Virus record (IMG/VR): IMGVR_UViG_3300034062_004791
Span: 1-58,867 of that record
Direction: 5' to 3' (one strand)
Origin: a virus
DNA length: 58,867 nucleotides
Within the stretch, counting starts at the first letter, position 1, and every line of letters begins with the position of its first letter. Shown here in pieces: positions 38,058 through 46,514 of this stretch. The notes under the pieces were generated by a model. It worked only from the letters and a program-made list of their open reading frames with translations, made no database searches and was not told the DNA's origin. The translations under genes and the position numbers were made by a program.

Positions 38058-38215
38058 CAGTTTGAATTATTAGAACTATAATAAGAAGTAGTCATCAATG
38101 CGATTGCGAGAAACCATCCCCAACCAGCAATACCATTGAGGGCAAGTAGAATTGCTCCAACAGCACAGGCAAGAGAAGTGAGATTAGACGCAAGAAGTAA
38201 TAGTGCGGGTTTCAT
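38057..38215 (-). CDS. Small membrane protein, SNLTSL family, 52 aa
   Basis: Start MKPALLLLASNLTSLACAVG at 38215 and GWGWFLAIAL later; this plan is common in small proteins of phages and proteobacteria. Unknown role. Confidence 0.65.
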   Translation of the reverse strand: MKPALLLLASNLTSLACAVGAILLALNGIAGWGWFLAIALMTTSYYSSNNSN

Positions 38216-38472
38216 TCTAAAATAAGGCAATAACGACATTGAAAAGCAAAAGTTTCCTTTTGCCATGTTTTCTTTACACCATTTTCTTCCCAAGAATAAA
38301 CAACCTCATACCAAGGGTCAGTAGAACCATACTGATTAAACCCCTCAACAGTAACATAACCTTTAGAACCATCCGCCCGTGCCCAACGAGAACCAATTTT
38401 AATTTCGTTTGGTTTGAAGAAGTGTCCTACTACTGCTGTGTGTCCGTCGATAATTTCAGTTTCGTAATTCAT
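38212..38472 (-). CDS. Small phage protein ending FAFQCRYCLILE, 86 aa
   Basis: WARADGSKGYVTVEGF and the end TFAFQCRYCLILE are typical of a small phage family of unknown function. First gene behind 38495-38553. Confidence 0.68.
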   Translation of the reverse strand: MNYETEIIDGHTAVVGHFFKPNEIKIGSRWARADGSKGYVTVEGFNQYGSTDPWYEVVYSWEENGVKKTWQKETFAFQCRYCLILE

Positions 38473-38494
38473 AAGTCTTCATGTTTACTGAGTC

Positions 38495-38553
38495 ATCATA
38501 CAACAAATGGCACCTGATGACAAGTGCCCTTGTGCCAATTGTTTAGGTGTCAC
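38495..38553 (-). promoter_or_regulatory. Dyad promoter with nested terminator, for 38212-38472
   Basis: Dyad GACACCT-N4-AATTGGCAC (38532-38553), hairpin GGGCACTTG/CAGGTGCC, TATGAT at 38495-38500 after 31 bp. Confidence 0.78.
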
Positions 38554-38711
38554 TTGGCTCTCAAGAAAAGAGAACAAAAAAGCAACCCGGTAATTAGTCC
38601 AACAAAACTAATAGGACTAAAAGCACAATAGAAAATTACAATAATTACTGCTGACTGGACTGGTTCACAGACCAAGTAAGATCTTTTAAGGTGATTAAGG
38701 ATTTTAACCAT
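38550..38711 (-). CDS. Small membrane protein, 53 aa
   Basis: Start MVKILNHLKRS at 38711; one long hydrophobic stretch. Unknown. Confidence 0.5.
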   Translation of the reverse strand: MVKILNHLKRSYLVCEPVQSAVIIVIFYCAFSPISFVGLITGLLFCSLFLRAK

Positions 38712-39168
38712 AATAAGAAGAAAGCCACCAACCAATTACAGAATCAGGAGTAAGATTAAATTCCTCTAGAAAAGAAACAAGAACTTTATGCGAATCTTCG
38801 GTATCTTGAAAAAATGCTGGTTTTACCTCAACCGGAAATCCTCGCCTATTAGTCAAGGTTTTAGTTGAGATCAAATACATTGGACAATCATCACTACAGT
38901 AATTAATGACTTCAACCGGAATTGGATTATTTCTGGACCACTCACTACTAGCATTCCAGTATTTTGTTATAATGGGAGAGTTGGGGGAAATTCCTGGTTT
39001 GTGATTACCATTTTCGTCATATGGAGACTCCACTGGATTTACAAATCCTTTAACATGCTGCCACCACAATTCAACATCATAATCATATTCGTCGTTACTC
39101 CATGGAAATTCATATTCTTCTTCAAAAAGACAACCATAAGAAAGTTGACCATTAGTCGAGACGCTCAT
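38704..39168 (-). CDS. Hypothetical phage protein, 154 aa
   Basis: Start MSVSTNGQLSYG at 39168, after the promoter. Acidic and aromatic, with CSDDCPMYLI in the middle. Unknown family. Confidence 0.62.
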   Translation of the reverse strand: MSVSTNGQLSYGCLFEEEYEFPWSNDEYDYDVELWWQHVKGFVNPVESPYDENGNHKPGISPNSPIITKYWNASSEWSRNNPIPVEVINYCSDDCPMYLISTKTLTNRRGFPVEVKPAFFQDTEDSHKVLVSFLEEFNLTPDSVIGWWLSSYYG

Positions 39169-39196
39169 AAAAATTTCTCCAATTAGGTGTGTTTTA

Positions 39197-39255
39197 ACAA
39201 TAACAAAAATCATCTGGTAATAGTAGACGTTTATGCCAGTTCTAAAACTGACCAT
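39197..39255 (-). promoter_or_regulatory. Dyad promoter for 38704-39168
   Basis: Dyad GGTCAGTT-N4-GAACTGGCAT (39233-39255), TATTGT at 39197-39202 after 30 bp. Confidence 0.65.
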
Positions 39256-39364
39256 CCCTGAATCCGATCAAATAGCCTAAGATTAGACCACACAAAAATG
39301 CAATAAACAAGTAGAGTTCGTGTGAAACGAAATCCACAAATTCCAACCATTCTGCTGTCGTCAC
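39242..39364 (-). CDS. Small membrane protein, 40 aa, GTG start
   Basis: The GTG at 39364 overlaps the TGA of 39361-39498 (GTGA). One transmembrane helix; the stop TAG is in the dyad. Confidence 0.5.
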   Translation of the reverse strand: MTTAEWLEFVDFVSHELYLFIAFLCGLILGYLIGFRDGQF

Positions 39365-39498
39365 TGTTTAATTAGCCAAATGGCATGAATGATTCCAAAA
39401 GTAAACAATGCGCCAATAACACCACTAATCCAGCCAACCCGTATTTCGTGGTGTTTAATCGCCTCATCAATCATTTTTTGAACTTCTCCTCGGTCCAT
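39361..39498 (-). CDS. Small membrane protein, 45 aa
   Basis: Start MDRGEVQKMIDEAIKHHE at 39498, right after the stop of 39500-39661. C-terminal transmembrane helix. Confidence 0.55.
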   Translation of the reverse strand: MDRGEVQKMIDEAIKHHEIRVGWISGVIGALFTFGIIHAIWLIKQ

Positions 39499-39499
39499 T

Positions 39500-39661
39500 T
39501 TAGGTTGGTAGAACGGCGATTTGGCTATAAAGATCTTCTTTAAGGATCCCCAGAAGTTCTTCACATTTTTGACGGGTGTAAGAATCCCAAATGGATTTTT
39601 CCATTTGAGTCAGAACACATTCGCAAAGAAGTTCTTTTTGTTCGGTTGTTAGTCTTTCCAT
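39500..39661 (-). CDS. Hypothetical protein, 53 aa
   Basis: ATG at 39661; MERLTTEQKELLCECV, helical. Overlaps the upstream gene by 13 bases. Confidence 0.5.
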   Translation of the reverse strand: MERLTTEQKELLCECVLTQMEKSIWDSYTRQKCEELLGILKEDLYSQIAVLPT

Positions 39662-39861
39662 GGTGGTAGTCTCTCCATAATTTTTTTAATTCGCTCCATT
39701 GCTTCAGGATCTGGTGGCTCGTTTAGGCGCTTAACTAAGGAATCATAATCCTCGGCAGAAACATAAATGGTTTCTGGTTTTGCTCCAAAGTACTTAAGGC
39801 ATTTGCGTTCATACTGCCAAGATTTGTATTTGAACCAAAGGGAAAGAAAAAAGTTCTTCAT
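39649..39861 (-). CDS. Protein with DUF1778-antitoxin-like tail, 70 aa
   Basis: The C-terminal half IYVSAEDYDSLVKRLNEPPD...PPWKD follows the toxin-binding tail of DUF1778 (TacA-type) antitoxins. The ribbon-helix-helix N-terminus is replaced by a basic aromatic segment (FFLSLWFKYKSWQY). No toxin gene is adjacent. Confidence 0.55.
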   Translation of the reverse strand: MKNFFLSLWFKYKSWQYERKCLKYFGAKPETIYVSAEDYDSLVKRLNEPPDPEAMERIKKIMERLPPWKD

Positions 39862-40136
39862 AAATCCCTAAAATCTCTTATAAACCCAATGTCCATCGCG
39901 GCCCGATAATGGATAAAAGACATTCTAAGGTAAAACTTCCAGATACTTAAATCAAAGGCAAAAACTGAACTTTTAAAAACAGAAACACTAAGACTTAGAT
40001 TTGGCTCCCAGTCAACCCATTCAGTAGTAAAAGCGGTCCCTTCGATTAGATTAAATTTCTTAAATTGGCCAAAGATGAAATCTATAGTATGGCCAAAATC
40101 ATATTCATAATGACTATCAAACAATTTCAGTCCCAC
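39858..40136 (-). CDS. Hypothetical protein, 92 aa
   Basis: Contains LSLSVSVFKSSVFAFDLSIW, a beta pattern weakly similar to the end of 43583-43825. Unknown. Confidence 0.55.
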   Translation of the reverse strand: MGLKLFDSHYEYDFGHTIDFIFGQFKKFNLIEGTAFTTEWVDWEPNLSLSVSVFKSSVFAFDLSIWKFYLRMSFIHYRAAMDIGFIRDFRDL

Positions 40137-40150
40137 AACTTATTCCCCTT

Positions 40151-40567
40151 TTAGCTCATGGCCTCTAGTTCTTCCTCGGTGTATTGTGGATTTTCTGGTT
40201 CCTTAAGCCTTGAAAGTTCGGCCTTTAGGGAAATAATTTGGTGTTGCAGCCGATCAATTTCTTGTTTTTGTCCTTCTTCAACATCAAACAGTTCATTGAT
40301 ATGATCAGATGTTTCCATAATTTCTGATGCTTGCATAAGAGAATTTACGAGTTCTTCTCCATTACTCTCAATATCAAGGGCAGCATCAAGATGTGCCTTC
40401 ATGATAGAATACTCGGCCAGGCCAAGAGACCTTAAAAAGGAATTAAAAACATGAACATATTCCTTGGCTGATGGATATTCATTTGTAATTTTAAATTCTA
40501 TCGTATGATTGGGAGAATTTAAAACACTGGCCGCAGGAAGCCTGGCCGAAAAGATAATTTCGTTCAT
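40151..40567 (-). CDS. Hypothetical protein with C-terminal coiled coil, 138 aa
   Basis: A beta-like start, then helices, ending with QEIDRLQHQIISLKAELSRL. ATGA overlap downstream. Confidence 0.6.
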   Translation of the reverse strand: MNEIIFSARLPAASVLNSPNHTIEFKITNEYPSAKEYVHVFNSFLRSLGLAEYSIMKAHLDAALDIESNGEELVNSLMQASEIMETSDHINELFDVEEGQKQEIDRLQHQIISLKAELSRLKEPENPQYTEEELEAMS

Positions 40568-40728
40568 TCGTTAATCTCCGCACTAATTTCGGCGATTTCG
40601 TTTGCCTTCCGAAGAAGCTCTTTAAGGTGAAGTGTCAGGGCCTCTAGGTCATCGGCTGTTTTGCCCACAAGGGCGTCGTAAATTCTTTCGATTGCGGCGG
40701 AAGTCTGGAGCGTCATGTTCTGGGGCAT
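40564..40728 (-). CDS. Small helical protein, 54 aa
   Basis: ATG at 40728; ALVGKTADDLEALTLHLKELL. Unknown. The same general plan as 45617-45754. Confidence 0.55.
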   Translation of the reverse strand: MPQNMTLQTSAAIERIYDALVGKTADDLEALTLHLKELLRKANEIAEISAEINE

Positions 40729-40752
40729 AATGATATTGCGACTGGTTGTAGT

Positions 40753-41247
40753 TTAGAGGGTAGTGGTGGCTTCTAGTGTGGTTGTTGTGCCAGTTTCAGG
40801 AGTGGGTGCTTTCTTAAGAACATAAGAACCATCGCCATTATTAACCCATTCGATCTCATCACCCTCTTCTAGACCAGCCGTTTCTAAAAGATCATCCGGA
40901 AAAGTGAGGAAATATTCCCCAGAAGGATCGGCCTCTACAGGAAGAACCCAGTTTTTTGTTTTATTCTCGTTGGGGAAATTACTTGTTAGAAAGTCATTTG
41001 CCAAATAGTCGATTTCTTCTTTTTGTTTAACAATTACCTCATCCCAGGCGACCTTAAATTTATCATCAAACTCTTTAATGAACATCTGAAGAAAATCATC
41101 CGCAGCATACATCAATGTTTCGATCTTTGAGCTATCTCCATATGGAAGTTTTTCGATAGCACAATCTAAAATTTCCCTGGCTGAACAAATTTTGGAAACT
41201 ACCATTTCAAGATCATTCATGGCGTCCCAACTCTTTTGATAATCCAT
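40753..41247 (-). CDS. Protein with AbrB/MazE-like C-terminal domain, 164 aa
   Basis: Residues 1-95 are helical. Residues 98-147 (WVLPVEADPSGEYFLTFPDD...GLEEGDEIEWV) read as a swapped-hairpin AbrB domain, which usually binds DNA. A Thr-rich tail follows. Found in T4-like cyanophages in my recollection. Confidence 0.65.
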   Translation of the reverse strand: MDYQKSWDAMNDLEMVVSKICSAREILDCAIEKLPYGDSSKIETLMYAADDFLQMFIKEFDDKFKVAWDEVIVKQKEEIDYLANDFLTSNFPNENKTKNWVLPVEADPSGEYFLTFPDDLLETAGLEEGDEIEWVNNGDGSYVLKKAPTPETGTTTTLEATTTL

Positions 41248-41726
41248 TAGAAATCTTCTCCTAGAGTGTGAATAACGGGCGTTTCTTGAGTCAGAATTTT
41301 ATAAAGATCCTTGTTTTGTGATGCAGAAACCGGAACAAATTCTGTTTCGGGATTAAAATATTCGTCTCTGATTGCCTGATTAATCACAATAGAACCCTCA
41401 TCATAAGACCAGGACCTATGAAAAGTTTCTTTTGGAATCACAAGGGCACCTGAAGACCGGTTGAGATGAACAATATGGTAGGGATATCGCCAGGATAAAT
41501 TGACCAGTTCAAAAGTCCTCTTTCCTGAAAGAACTCGATTGTTGTCGATTTGATGATAATGAATGTAAAACTGTTTGGCCCCTACCTTATCGTCTGGTGG
41601 AGAAATGGCAGGGCCATTGTGAACAACAAGATCCTGGGCATTGGATCCTTCTACTGAAATATCATAAAAAATGACAGAATCTGTCTCTCGGAAAACCTTA
41701 TGTTTTTTGAAAGTAATTTCGCTCAT
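41247..41726 (-). CDS. Hypothetical phage protein, 159 aa
   Basis: Beta-rich. KQFYIHYHQIDNNRVLSGKR and EGSIVINQAIRDEYF are distinctive blocks, possibly a cupin-like fold. A late promoter is 22 bases upstream. Unknown function. Confidence 0.62.
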   Translation of the reverse strand: MSEITFKKHKVFRETDSVIFYDISVEGSNAQDLVVHNGPAISPPDDKVGAKQFYIHYHQIDNNRVLSGKRTFELVNLSWRYPYHIVHLNRSSGALVIPKETFHRSWSYDEGSIVINQAIRDEYFNPETEFVPVSASQNKDLYKILTQETPVIHTLGEDF

Positions 41727-41747
41727 CGGGGAAAATAGTAGTTTTGG

Positions 41748-41755
41748 TATTTATT
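41748..41755 (-). promoter_or_regulatory. T4-type late promoter
   Basis: AATAAATA in TTAATAAATACC, 22 bases before the ATG of 41247-41726. Confidence 0.6.
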
Positions 41756-41999
41756 AATCGAATCGTTGAGACCAAGTAACCCCGAAAGACTCTTGTAATT
41801 GCTGAATTTCTTCAAAATATATTTTAAGTTCACTATCATCAGGAAGTTCCGCCCACCCACTAGGACAAAGCATAAGTAAACTATCTATCGCGGTGATCAA
41901 GGTATTATTGATAATCTCATGTTCTCTACAAGTTAGAGTAACTTGTATGCTACTGGTGTCCATGTTGTAATCAGAATCCATCATGTTTTTGTTCTCCAT
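41754..41999 (-). CDS. Hypothetical protein, 81 aa
   Basis: Start MENKNMMDSDYNM at 41999, right after the upstream stop. Helical EHEIINNTLITAIDSLL. Unknown. Confidence 0.55.
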   Translation of the reverse strand: MENKNMMDSDYNMDTSSIQVTLTCREHEIINNTLITAIDSLLMLCPSGWAELPDDSELKIYFEEIQQLQESFGVTWSQRFD

Positions 42000-42001
42000 A
42001 A

Positions 42002-42421
42002 TTAGGGGGTAATCCAATCATAGGAATCGCAAGTTTCAACACTCTCATTGCCATCATATTCATCAATACGATAGGGTCCATAAACTTCATCAATAGCAAG
42101 ACTAGCACACATTCCGCTTGCTTTTTCACCAAGTTCTTCTACAACCTGAACAAGGATTGGATCATGGCGACAAACATTACGATTATACCAAGTTTGTTTG
42201 GAATACTTTTCGTTATATTCACGACGTTGATCCATGGTCATAGAATACCAGTCTCCTTTTTTAACACGTTCTTCAGGTGGAACCAACCAAACAGTGAACA
42301 TACCACTGAAATCACCATCTTTAATCCAGACTTCCTTACCTTGAAGTTCCCAATATCGCTTGCAAGCCTCTTTTGAGAGACTAAAGCCTCCGTAACAATT
42401 GTTGTAAACTACTTTTGTCAT
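42002..42421 (-). CDS. YNNCYGGFSLS-family protein, 139 aa
   Basis: Starts MTKVVYNNCYGGFSLSKEA, and RHDPILVQVVEELGEKASG later; both are hallmarks of a common phage family of unknown function. Confidence 0.75.
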   Translation of the reverse strand: MTKVVYNNCYGGFSLSKEACKRYWELQGKEVWIKDGDFSGMFTVWLVPPEERVKKGDWYSMTMDQRREYNEKYSKQTWYNRNVCRHDPILVQVVEELGEKASGMCASLAIDEVYGPYRIDEYDGNESVETCDSYDWITP

Positions 42422-42452
42422 TTAAAAAATTCTCCTTTGTTTGAACAGATAA

Positions 42453-42509
42453 ACAATAACTGATTTTTGATTCTGGTTTTATGGTCGTGTGACAGTTTGT
42501 TAATCGTCT
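42453..42509 (-). promoter_or_regulatory. Dyad promoter for 42002-42421
   Basis: Dyad GACGATT-N4-AACTGTCAC (42489-42509), TATTGT at 42453-42458 after 30 bp. Confidence 0.68.
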
Positions 42510-43303
42510 ACTTCAATCTCAAAATTTGGATCGAAATCTGGATTTAGCCCAGAACTATTATAAGAATTATAATAGCCCCTTGGATTACATATAACCCGAC
42601 AACCCCCAATCATGTAATCAAAACTATCATGCATATGACCATGAGAAAAATACTTAATCTGCGGATTATTCAAAATCAAATCATCTAAATTACTGGCAAA
42701 TGCCCCGTTCATGGTCTCGGCCCGGTATTTCGGATGAATCGACTGATAAGACGGCGCATGGTGAGTGCAGATCCAGATTTTTTCGTCCTTAAACTCTTCT
42801 AATTTCTCAATCAAGAATTGTTTAGATTGTTTATGGAACCCAAGAGTATCTTCTGGTCGTAATTTCCTATAATTATTTCCAATTCTTATGCTTGTATAAT
42901 CTCGCATATACCTCTGGGCCTCCATCATTTCTAATGGGTTCTCATTAAAAAAGTCTGTCCAGAGCGTGCAACAAAGGAAGGTCCAACTTTTGATTTTTAT
43001 GTACTCATTTTCAAGTAAGTGGATATTATCTGGGAGATTTTCTTTTATGAGATCATGAGTTGACTCAAAATTGTACCCCCAAAATTCGTGGTTTCCTTTT
43101 ATGTAAATAACATGCTCAAAATTATCAGAACATTTTTGAAGAAAATCTTTATAGACTTTTTTAAGGGGGCCATCAGTCTTAAAGTGGCGAGCACATAAGA
43201 TGTCACCACCTAAAATCAAGATTTCACCTGATTTTAAGTCAGGAACCCCGTGGCCCTGATCACAAAATTCAAGGTGAGCGTCCGAGACACATTTCACTCG
43301 CAT
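42500..43303 (-). CDS. Calcineurin-like metallophosphoesterase
   Basis: 267 residues with the full motif set: SDAHLEF, LILGGDIL, YIKGNHEFWG, CTHHAPS and SHGHMHDSFDY. These bind two metal ions and hydrolyse phosphodiesters or phosphomonoesters. The substrate (nucleic acid, nucleotide or protein) cannot be told. Its start overlaps the end of 43294-43590. Confidence 0.85.
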   Translation of the reverse strand: MRVKCVSDAHLEFCDQGHGVPDLKSGEILILGGDILCARHFKTDGPLKKVYKDFLQKCSDNFEHVIYIKGNHEFWGYNFESTHDLIKENLPDNIHLLENEYIKIKSWTFLCCTLWTDFFNENPLEMMEAQRYMRDYTSIRIGNNYRKLRPEDTLGFHKQSKQFLIEKLEEFKDEKIWICTHHAPSYQSIHPKYRAETMNGAFASNLDDLILNNPQIKYFSHGHMHDSFDYMIGGCRVICNPRGYYNSYNSSGLNPDFDPNFEIEVDD

Positions 43304-43590
43304 GGTATTTTAATCTGGGTAAATGGAATAATAAGGGTGTCAGCATAAGTGACTGGTGAATTCTCCGTGGTCTTATGAGTGGCGATCCAGGAATTCAAGA
43401 ACATAATAGCACACTCGCGCCTGTATGCAAAGGCCTGTTTGCGTTTGTCAAAATACTCCTGGGATTTAAAAAGAAAAGTCTCTGCATCCTGGAGAAGAGA
43501 ATATTCCGTTTGATTCACAAACGACAAATATTCTTGTTTGTTTTCTTCAGACGGGTCTTCTACTACTTTTTTTATAAGTTCGTCAATCAT
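43294..43590 (-). CDS. Hypothetical helical protein, 98 aa
   Basis: ATG at 43590 (a TTG two codons earlier is possible). MIDELIKKVVEDPSEE start, then helices. Unknown. Confidence 0.55.
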   Translation of the reverse strand: MIDELIKKVVEDPSEENKQEYLSFVNQTEYSLLQDAETFLFKSQEYFDKRKQAFAYRRECAIMFLNSWIATHKTTENSPVTYADTLIIPFTQIKIPCE

Positions 43591-43825
43591 ACTCAAAAAT
43601 CTTAGTCAATAAATTAAATTCAAAAGTAATTCTAAAAACACTAACAACAAGAGAAAAAACCTGATTAAGACCACAATCAATTCGGATCCATGGCCAGCCA
43701 CCATATTCGTCTAAAGAGAAACTGAACTCGGCCAGGGCGAATTTGTTTTTGACAGGCAAGACAGTAAAAATAACCATCTTGCCACCATATTTCTCGGTGT
43801 ATGTAAACTTAAGCGGCCAGCTCAT
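43583..43825 (-). CDS. Hypothetical protein, 80 aa
   Basis: Start MSWPLKFTYTEKYG at 43825. Beta-rich, ends FSLVVSVFRITFEFNLL, weakly like 39858-40136. Confidence 0.55.
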   Translation of the reverse strand: MSWPLKFTYTEKYGGKMVIFTVLPVKNKFALAEFSFSLDEYGGWPWIRIDCGLNQVFSLVVSVFRITFEFNLLTKIFEYD

Positions 43826-45392
43826 TGGTTCTAATCTCAAGGGCCTTTTTGAATGCCTTAGAAAACTCTTCTTGTTCTGCATAATTTAGACTGGTATTAC
43901 ATTGCTTTTTAATTTGAATAACCTTAAAGTTTTCTTCTTCCAACTTGGCCTGAATAGTCAGGTATGGAGCATTTTCTTTAAGGGCCAAGATAATAAAATG
44001 ATTCTTCTTTAGAATACCATCTGAATAAGTAGAACTACCTACGCAGTTTCTGGCAACCCGGCCATAATGTGAAAGTTGATAAGTCGATTGGGGCTGAAGG
44101 AAAGTTAGGCCATCAACCTTAACGGGAGACGGAAAAAGATCCTGGGGAAGATCTACATTTTTGTGGTTACATTTCCACTGTTCGGCCATAATCCAATCAT
44201 GAAATTCTGCTGCCCTCCAGCGTCCGGAGTATTTCAATTCCATATCTGGTTTGTAATAAAAAACATCCCCAATCATGCTAATTGTGTCTTTAACCACAAT
44301 AGGCGAATTAATAAACATATTCACAAAAGACTTTACCGGGACATTTTCTTGGACCCAAATCATTTGGGGCTGTCGAAAGGTATAGCCAGAATAAAAAATA
44401 GAACTCTGACGAAAATCATGATCCATCGACCAGATCTGTTGAAGATAGTCCAGAGACATTTTTTCTCCATAAAGATTAATCAAGACATTCAAGACATTTA
44501 GTCTATTGACAATTGATGCATGTTTATGAGAAATAAGATGCTCATAGTCTCTGTTAGATTTCCATTCTGGTGGATTATTAAAAGTATCAATAATCCAAAG
44601 AATATCTTGATTGATTACCTTTTTAAAGAAAGGAGTATTGATAGCCTCTTTGAGTTCTCTGGAATGATACCTACTAATATTCAAATAATAATCAATATCT
44701 GGAACCCAGTGGAAATCATTTTCTTGTGTCCAATTAGACAAAACCACCGCCAAGGACCGATTATATGAATAGAACATATTATACATATTAGATTCTATCT
44801 TAATATGTTTTTGAAGTTTACTGATAAAACCATCCCTGGCAGCCTGTTCCGGTCCAGGCTGATTATACGTATTACCAAAGGGTGTCACCATCTGATAGGT
44901 GTGATTCTTTAGATCCTCTGGAGTCACACTACGGAAAAGATAAAGATATTCTTTTTTATTATGGAACCGAGAAGTAAAATCTTCTTCTTTTACATTAAAA
45001 GTTTTAAAATAATAACCATCCCTATACGTCTTAAGAGACTTAAGATTTCTTACACACAAGGAATAATTAAATACAACCTCCTCACTATTATCAAACCAAA
45101 TCGCATACCAGAAGCGGTTACCGATTTTTGTTACAATAATGGTATTTTCTCCTGATACAGTAGCAGAAGTTGCATAGTGATTATAATAGGGATCGGTATG
45201 CCTGTTTAGTGTCTCAATAATATTCTTGAGCCGTTCTTTAGGTAGGATATTTTCTGGAACCAGATTTTCTGGAATTCCGGCCTTTGGGAAAGTTGGTTTG
45301 GTGCTTGCTGGCTTTTTAGGGGCCACTGGTTTTTTTACATCATAATCCTCTACTTTTACATAAAGAGGCTTGGGGATAGTAAAATTCAACAT
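43809..45392 (-). CDS. PcfJ-like protein, 527 aa
   Basis: The C-terminal domain GRVARNCVGSSTYSDGI followed by HFIILALKENAPYLTI and FKVIQIKKQCN matches the PcfJ-like family (L..EG..M.HCVGSY ... LT.E...G.I.QIRG.N). The first 60 residues are Pro/Lys-rich. PcfJ proteins are found in conjugative elements and phages and their function is unknown. ATG at 45392 overlaps the upstream TGA. Confidence 0.72.
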   Translation of the reverse strand: MLNFTIPKPLYVKVEDYDVKKPVAPKKPASTKPTFPKAGIPENLVPENILPKERLKNIIETLNRHTDPYYNHYATSATVSGENTIIVTKIGNRFWYAIWFDNSEEVVFNYSLCVRNLKSLKTYRDGYYFKTFNVKEEDFTSRFHNKKEYLYLFRSVTPEDLKNHTYQMVTPFGNTYNQPGPEQAARDGFISKLQKHIKIESNMYNMFYSYNRSLAVVLSNWTQENDFHWVPDIDYYLNISRYHSRELKEAINTPFFKKVINQDILWIIDTFNNPPEWKSNRDYEHLISHKHASIVNRLNVLNVLINLYGEKMSLDYLQQIWSMDHDFRQSSIFYSGYTFRQPQMIWVQENVPVKSFVNMFINSPIVVKDTISMIGDVFYYKPDMELKYSGRWRAAEFHDWIMAEQWKCNHKNVDLPQDLFPSPVKVDGLTFLQPQSTYQLSHYGRVARNCVGSSTYSDGILKKNHFIILALKENAPYLTIQAKLEEENFKVIQIKKQCNTSLNYAEQEEFSKAFKKALEIRTNELAA

Positions 45393-45541
45393 CAAAATTC
45401 CTCCACAACTTTATTGGTTTCGTTATCAATTACATAAGAACTGCCAAAATGGACCGCCATTGACATGGCAATATCAATGGCCTCTTCTAGGCTATCACAT
45501 TCTTGAAATTCAGTATTGGAGTGTGCAGAGTAGCGTTTCAT
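45392..45541 (-). CDS. Small protein, 49 aa
   Basis: Start MKRYSAHSNTEFQECD at 45541; EEAIDIAMSMAVHFGSSYVID is typical of small phage proteins. Unknown. Confidence 0.55.
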   Translation of the reverse strand: MKRYSAHSNTEFQECDSLEEAIDIAMSMAVHFGSSYVIDNETNKVVEEF

Positions 45542-45562
45542 TGGGTTTGGTTGACTGACAAT

Positions 45563-45620
45563 AGAATAGCCCACCTCAGCAATTGAGATGGGCCAAGATG
45601 GACAGTTTTTAAACCGTCAC
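45563..45620 (-). promoter_or_regulatory. Dyad promoter for 45392-45541
   Basis: Dyad GTGACGGTT-N4-AACTGTCCAT (45598-45620), hairpin GGCCCATCTC/GAGGTGGGC in the spacer, TATTCT at 45563-45568 after 29 bp. Confidence 0.7.
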
Positions 45621-45754
45621 TCAGTAAACTCTAGGTCAGAAACTTCTTCTTCCACTGCATCAGAGCAGAGAGACGAAACCTTATCGAGTAGGTCAAGGAT
45701 TTGACTACCGGTTTTACCGGATCGAACAATTGCCAGGGCTTCTTCGCGTGACAT
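45617..45754 (-). CDS. Small protein, 45 aa
   Basis: ATG at 45754; MSREEALAIVRSGKTGSQIL, acidic end in the dyad. Unknown. Confidence 0.55.
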   Translation of the reverse strand: MSREEALAIVRSGKTGSQILDLLDKVSSLCSDAVEEEVSDLEFTE

Positions 45755-45777
45755 AATATACTCCATTATAATTTGGT

Positions 45778-45930
45778 TTACAGGGTTTTTAGAAGTTGTT
45801 GAACTTCCGGGGATAATTCTTCTTCAACCGGAGACGAAAAAACTCCGGTCTCTAGAAGATTGTCGATGAGAGTCTGGGATAGCTTCTCATCAGACGGTTC
45901 TAGTCTAACGTACTTTTCCTTACTTGGCAT
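45778..45930 (-). CDS. Small acidic protein, 50 aa
   Basis: ATG at 45930; MPSKEKYVRLEPSDEKLSQT. Unknown; typical small phage protein. Confidence 0.55.
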   Translation of the reverse strand: MPSKEKYVRLEPSDEKLSQTLIDNLLETGVFSSPVEEELSPEVQQLLKTL

Positions 45931-45935
45931 AATCA

Positions 45936-45957
45936 GTGGACAGTTCTTCAATTGGCA
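45936..45957 (-). promoter_or_regulatory. Dyad element without a clear -10
   Basis: GCCAATT-N4-AACTGTCCAC. The position 29 bp downstream lies inside 45778-45930 and reads AGACTA, so promoter activity is doubtful. Confidence 0.35.
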
Positions 45958-46061
45958 TAATCATCGAATTCGGGATAGTCCTCTTCATTTTCTTCTTCCT
46001 CTTTCATGAGGTACTCAAAAAGCTCTTTTTCTTCGGTTTTTTCAGCGATTAACGTTTCCAT
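45948..46061 (-). CDS. Very acidic small protein, 37 aa
   Basis: ATG at 46061; METLIAEKTEEKELFEYL followed by a run of Glu. Ends in the dyad. Confidence 0.45.
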   Translation of the reverse strand: METLIAEKTEEKELFEYLMKEEEENEEDYPEFDDYAN

Positions 46062-46257
46062 AAAACCCCCTTTGGATGAATTGCCATTTTAAAAGTTCCA
46101 GAGCATCTTCAAAATGAAGAAACTCTGGATTAGTAATATTTAGATCACAAGATCTAATAAAACCCATGTGATCACAAAGACTTTTTAGATATTCTTCTAA
46201 ATCGTCAATAGATTGCAGATTTCGCCTGTTGGCGAGAATCGTAAGGTCCGTACTCAT
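46042..46257 (-). CDS. Hypothetical protein, 71 aa
   Basis: Start MSTDLTILANRRNLQ at 46257; helical. It overlaps 46205-46360 by about 50 bases, so its start may be later. Confidence 0.5.
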   Translation of the reverse strand: MSTDLTILANRRNLQSIDDLEEYLKSLCDHMGFIRSCDLNITNPEFLHFEDALELLKWQFIQRGFYGNVNR

Positions 46258-46360
46258 CGTAATCTCCATCGTTGTATTCGACTATTGCATAATAACCATC
46301 CTCCTTACAAATAATATCTACATCAGTAATGTAAATCGTTTGTTGTTCTAGAGTTTGCAT
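46205..46360 (-). CDS. Hypothetical protein, 51 aa
   Basis: ATG at 46360 with AGGAG upstream; YYAIVEYNDGDYDEYGPYDS. Unknown. Confidence 0.5.
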   Translation of the reverse strand: MQTLEQQTIYITDVDIICKEDGYYAIVEYNDGDYDEYGPYDSRQQAKSAIY

Positions 46361-46370
46361 GGGGTTCCTC

Positions 46371-46514
46371 CTAAGACGGAATAATTTTTACATCGAATGC
46401 GTTTAGATTTTGTTTGACATGTTCTTCCCATTGAAAAGAATCCTCGATTTTTAGGAAAGTGGCCTTTTGTTCTTTTTTATGTTTGGGAAGTTTGTAGGTA
46501 ACGGTAAATCTCAT
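46371..46514 (-). CDS. Small phage protein, 47 aa
   Basis: MRFTVTYKLPKHKKEQKATF plus a C-terminal IIPS. The start resembles a small cyanophage family. Overlaps the upstream stop (ATGA). Confidence 0.6.
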   Translation of the reverse strand: MRFTVTYKLPKHKKEQKATFLKIEDSFQWEEHVKQNLNAFDVKIIPS

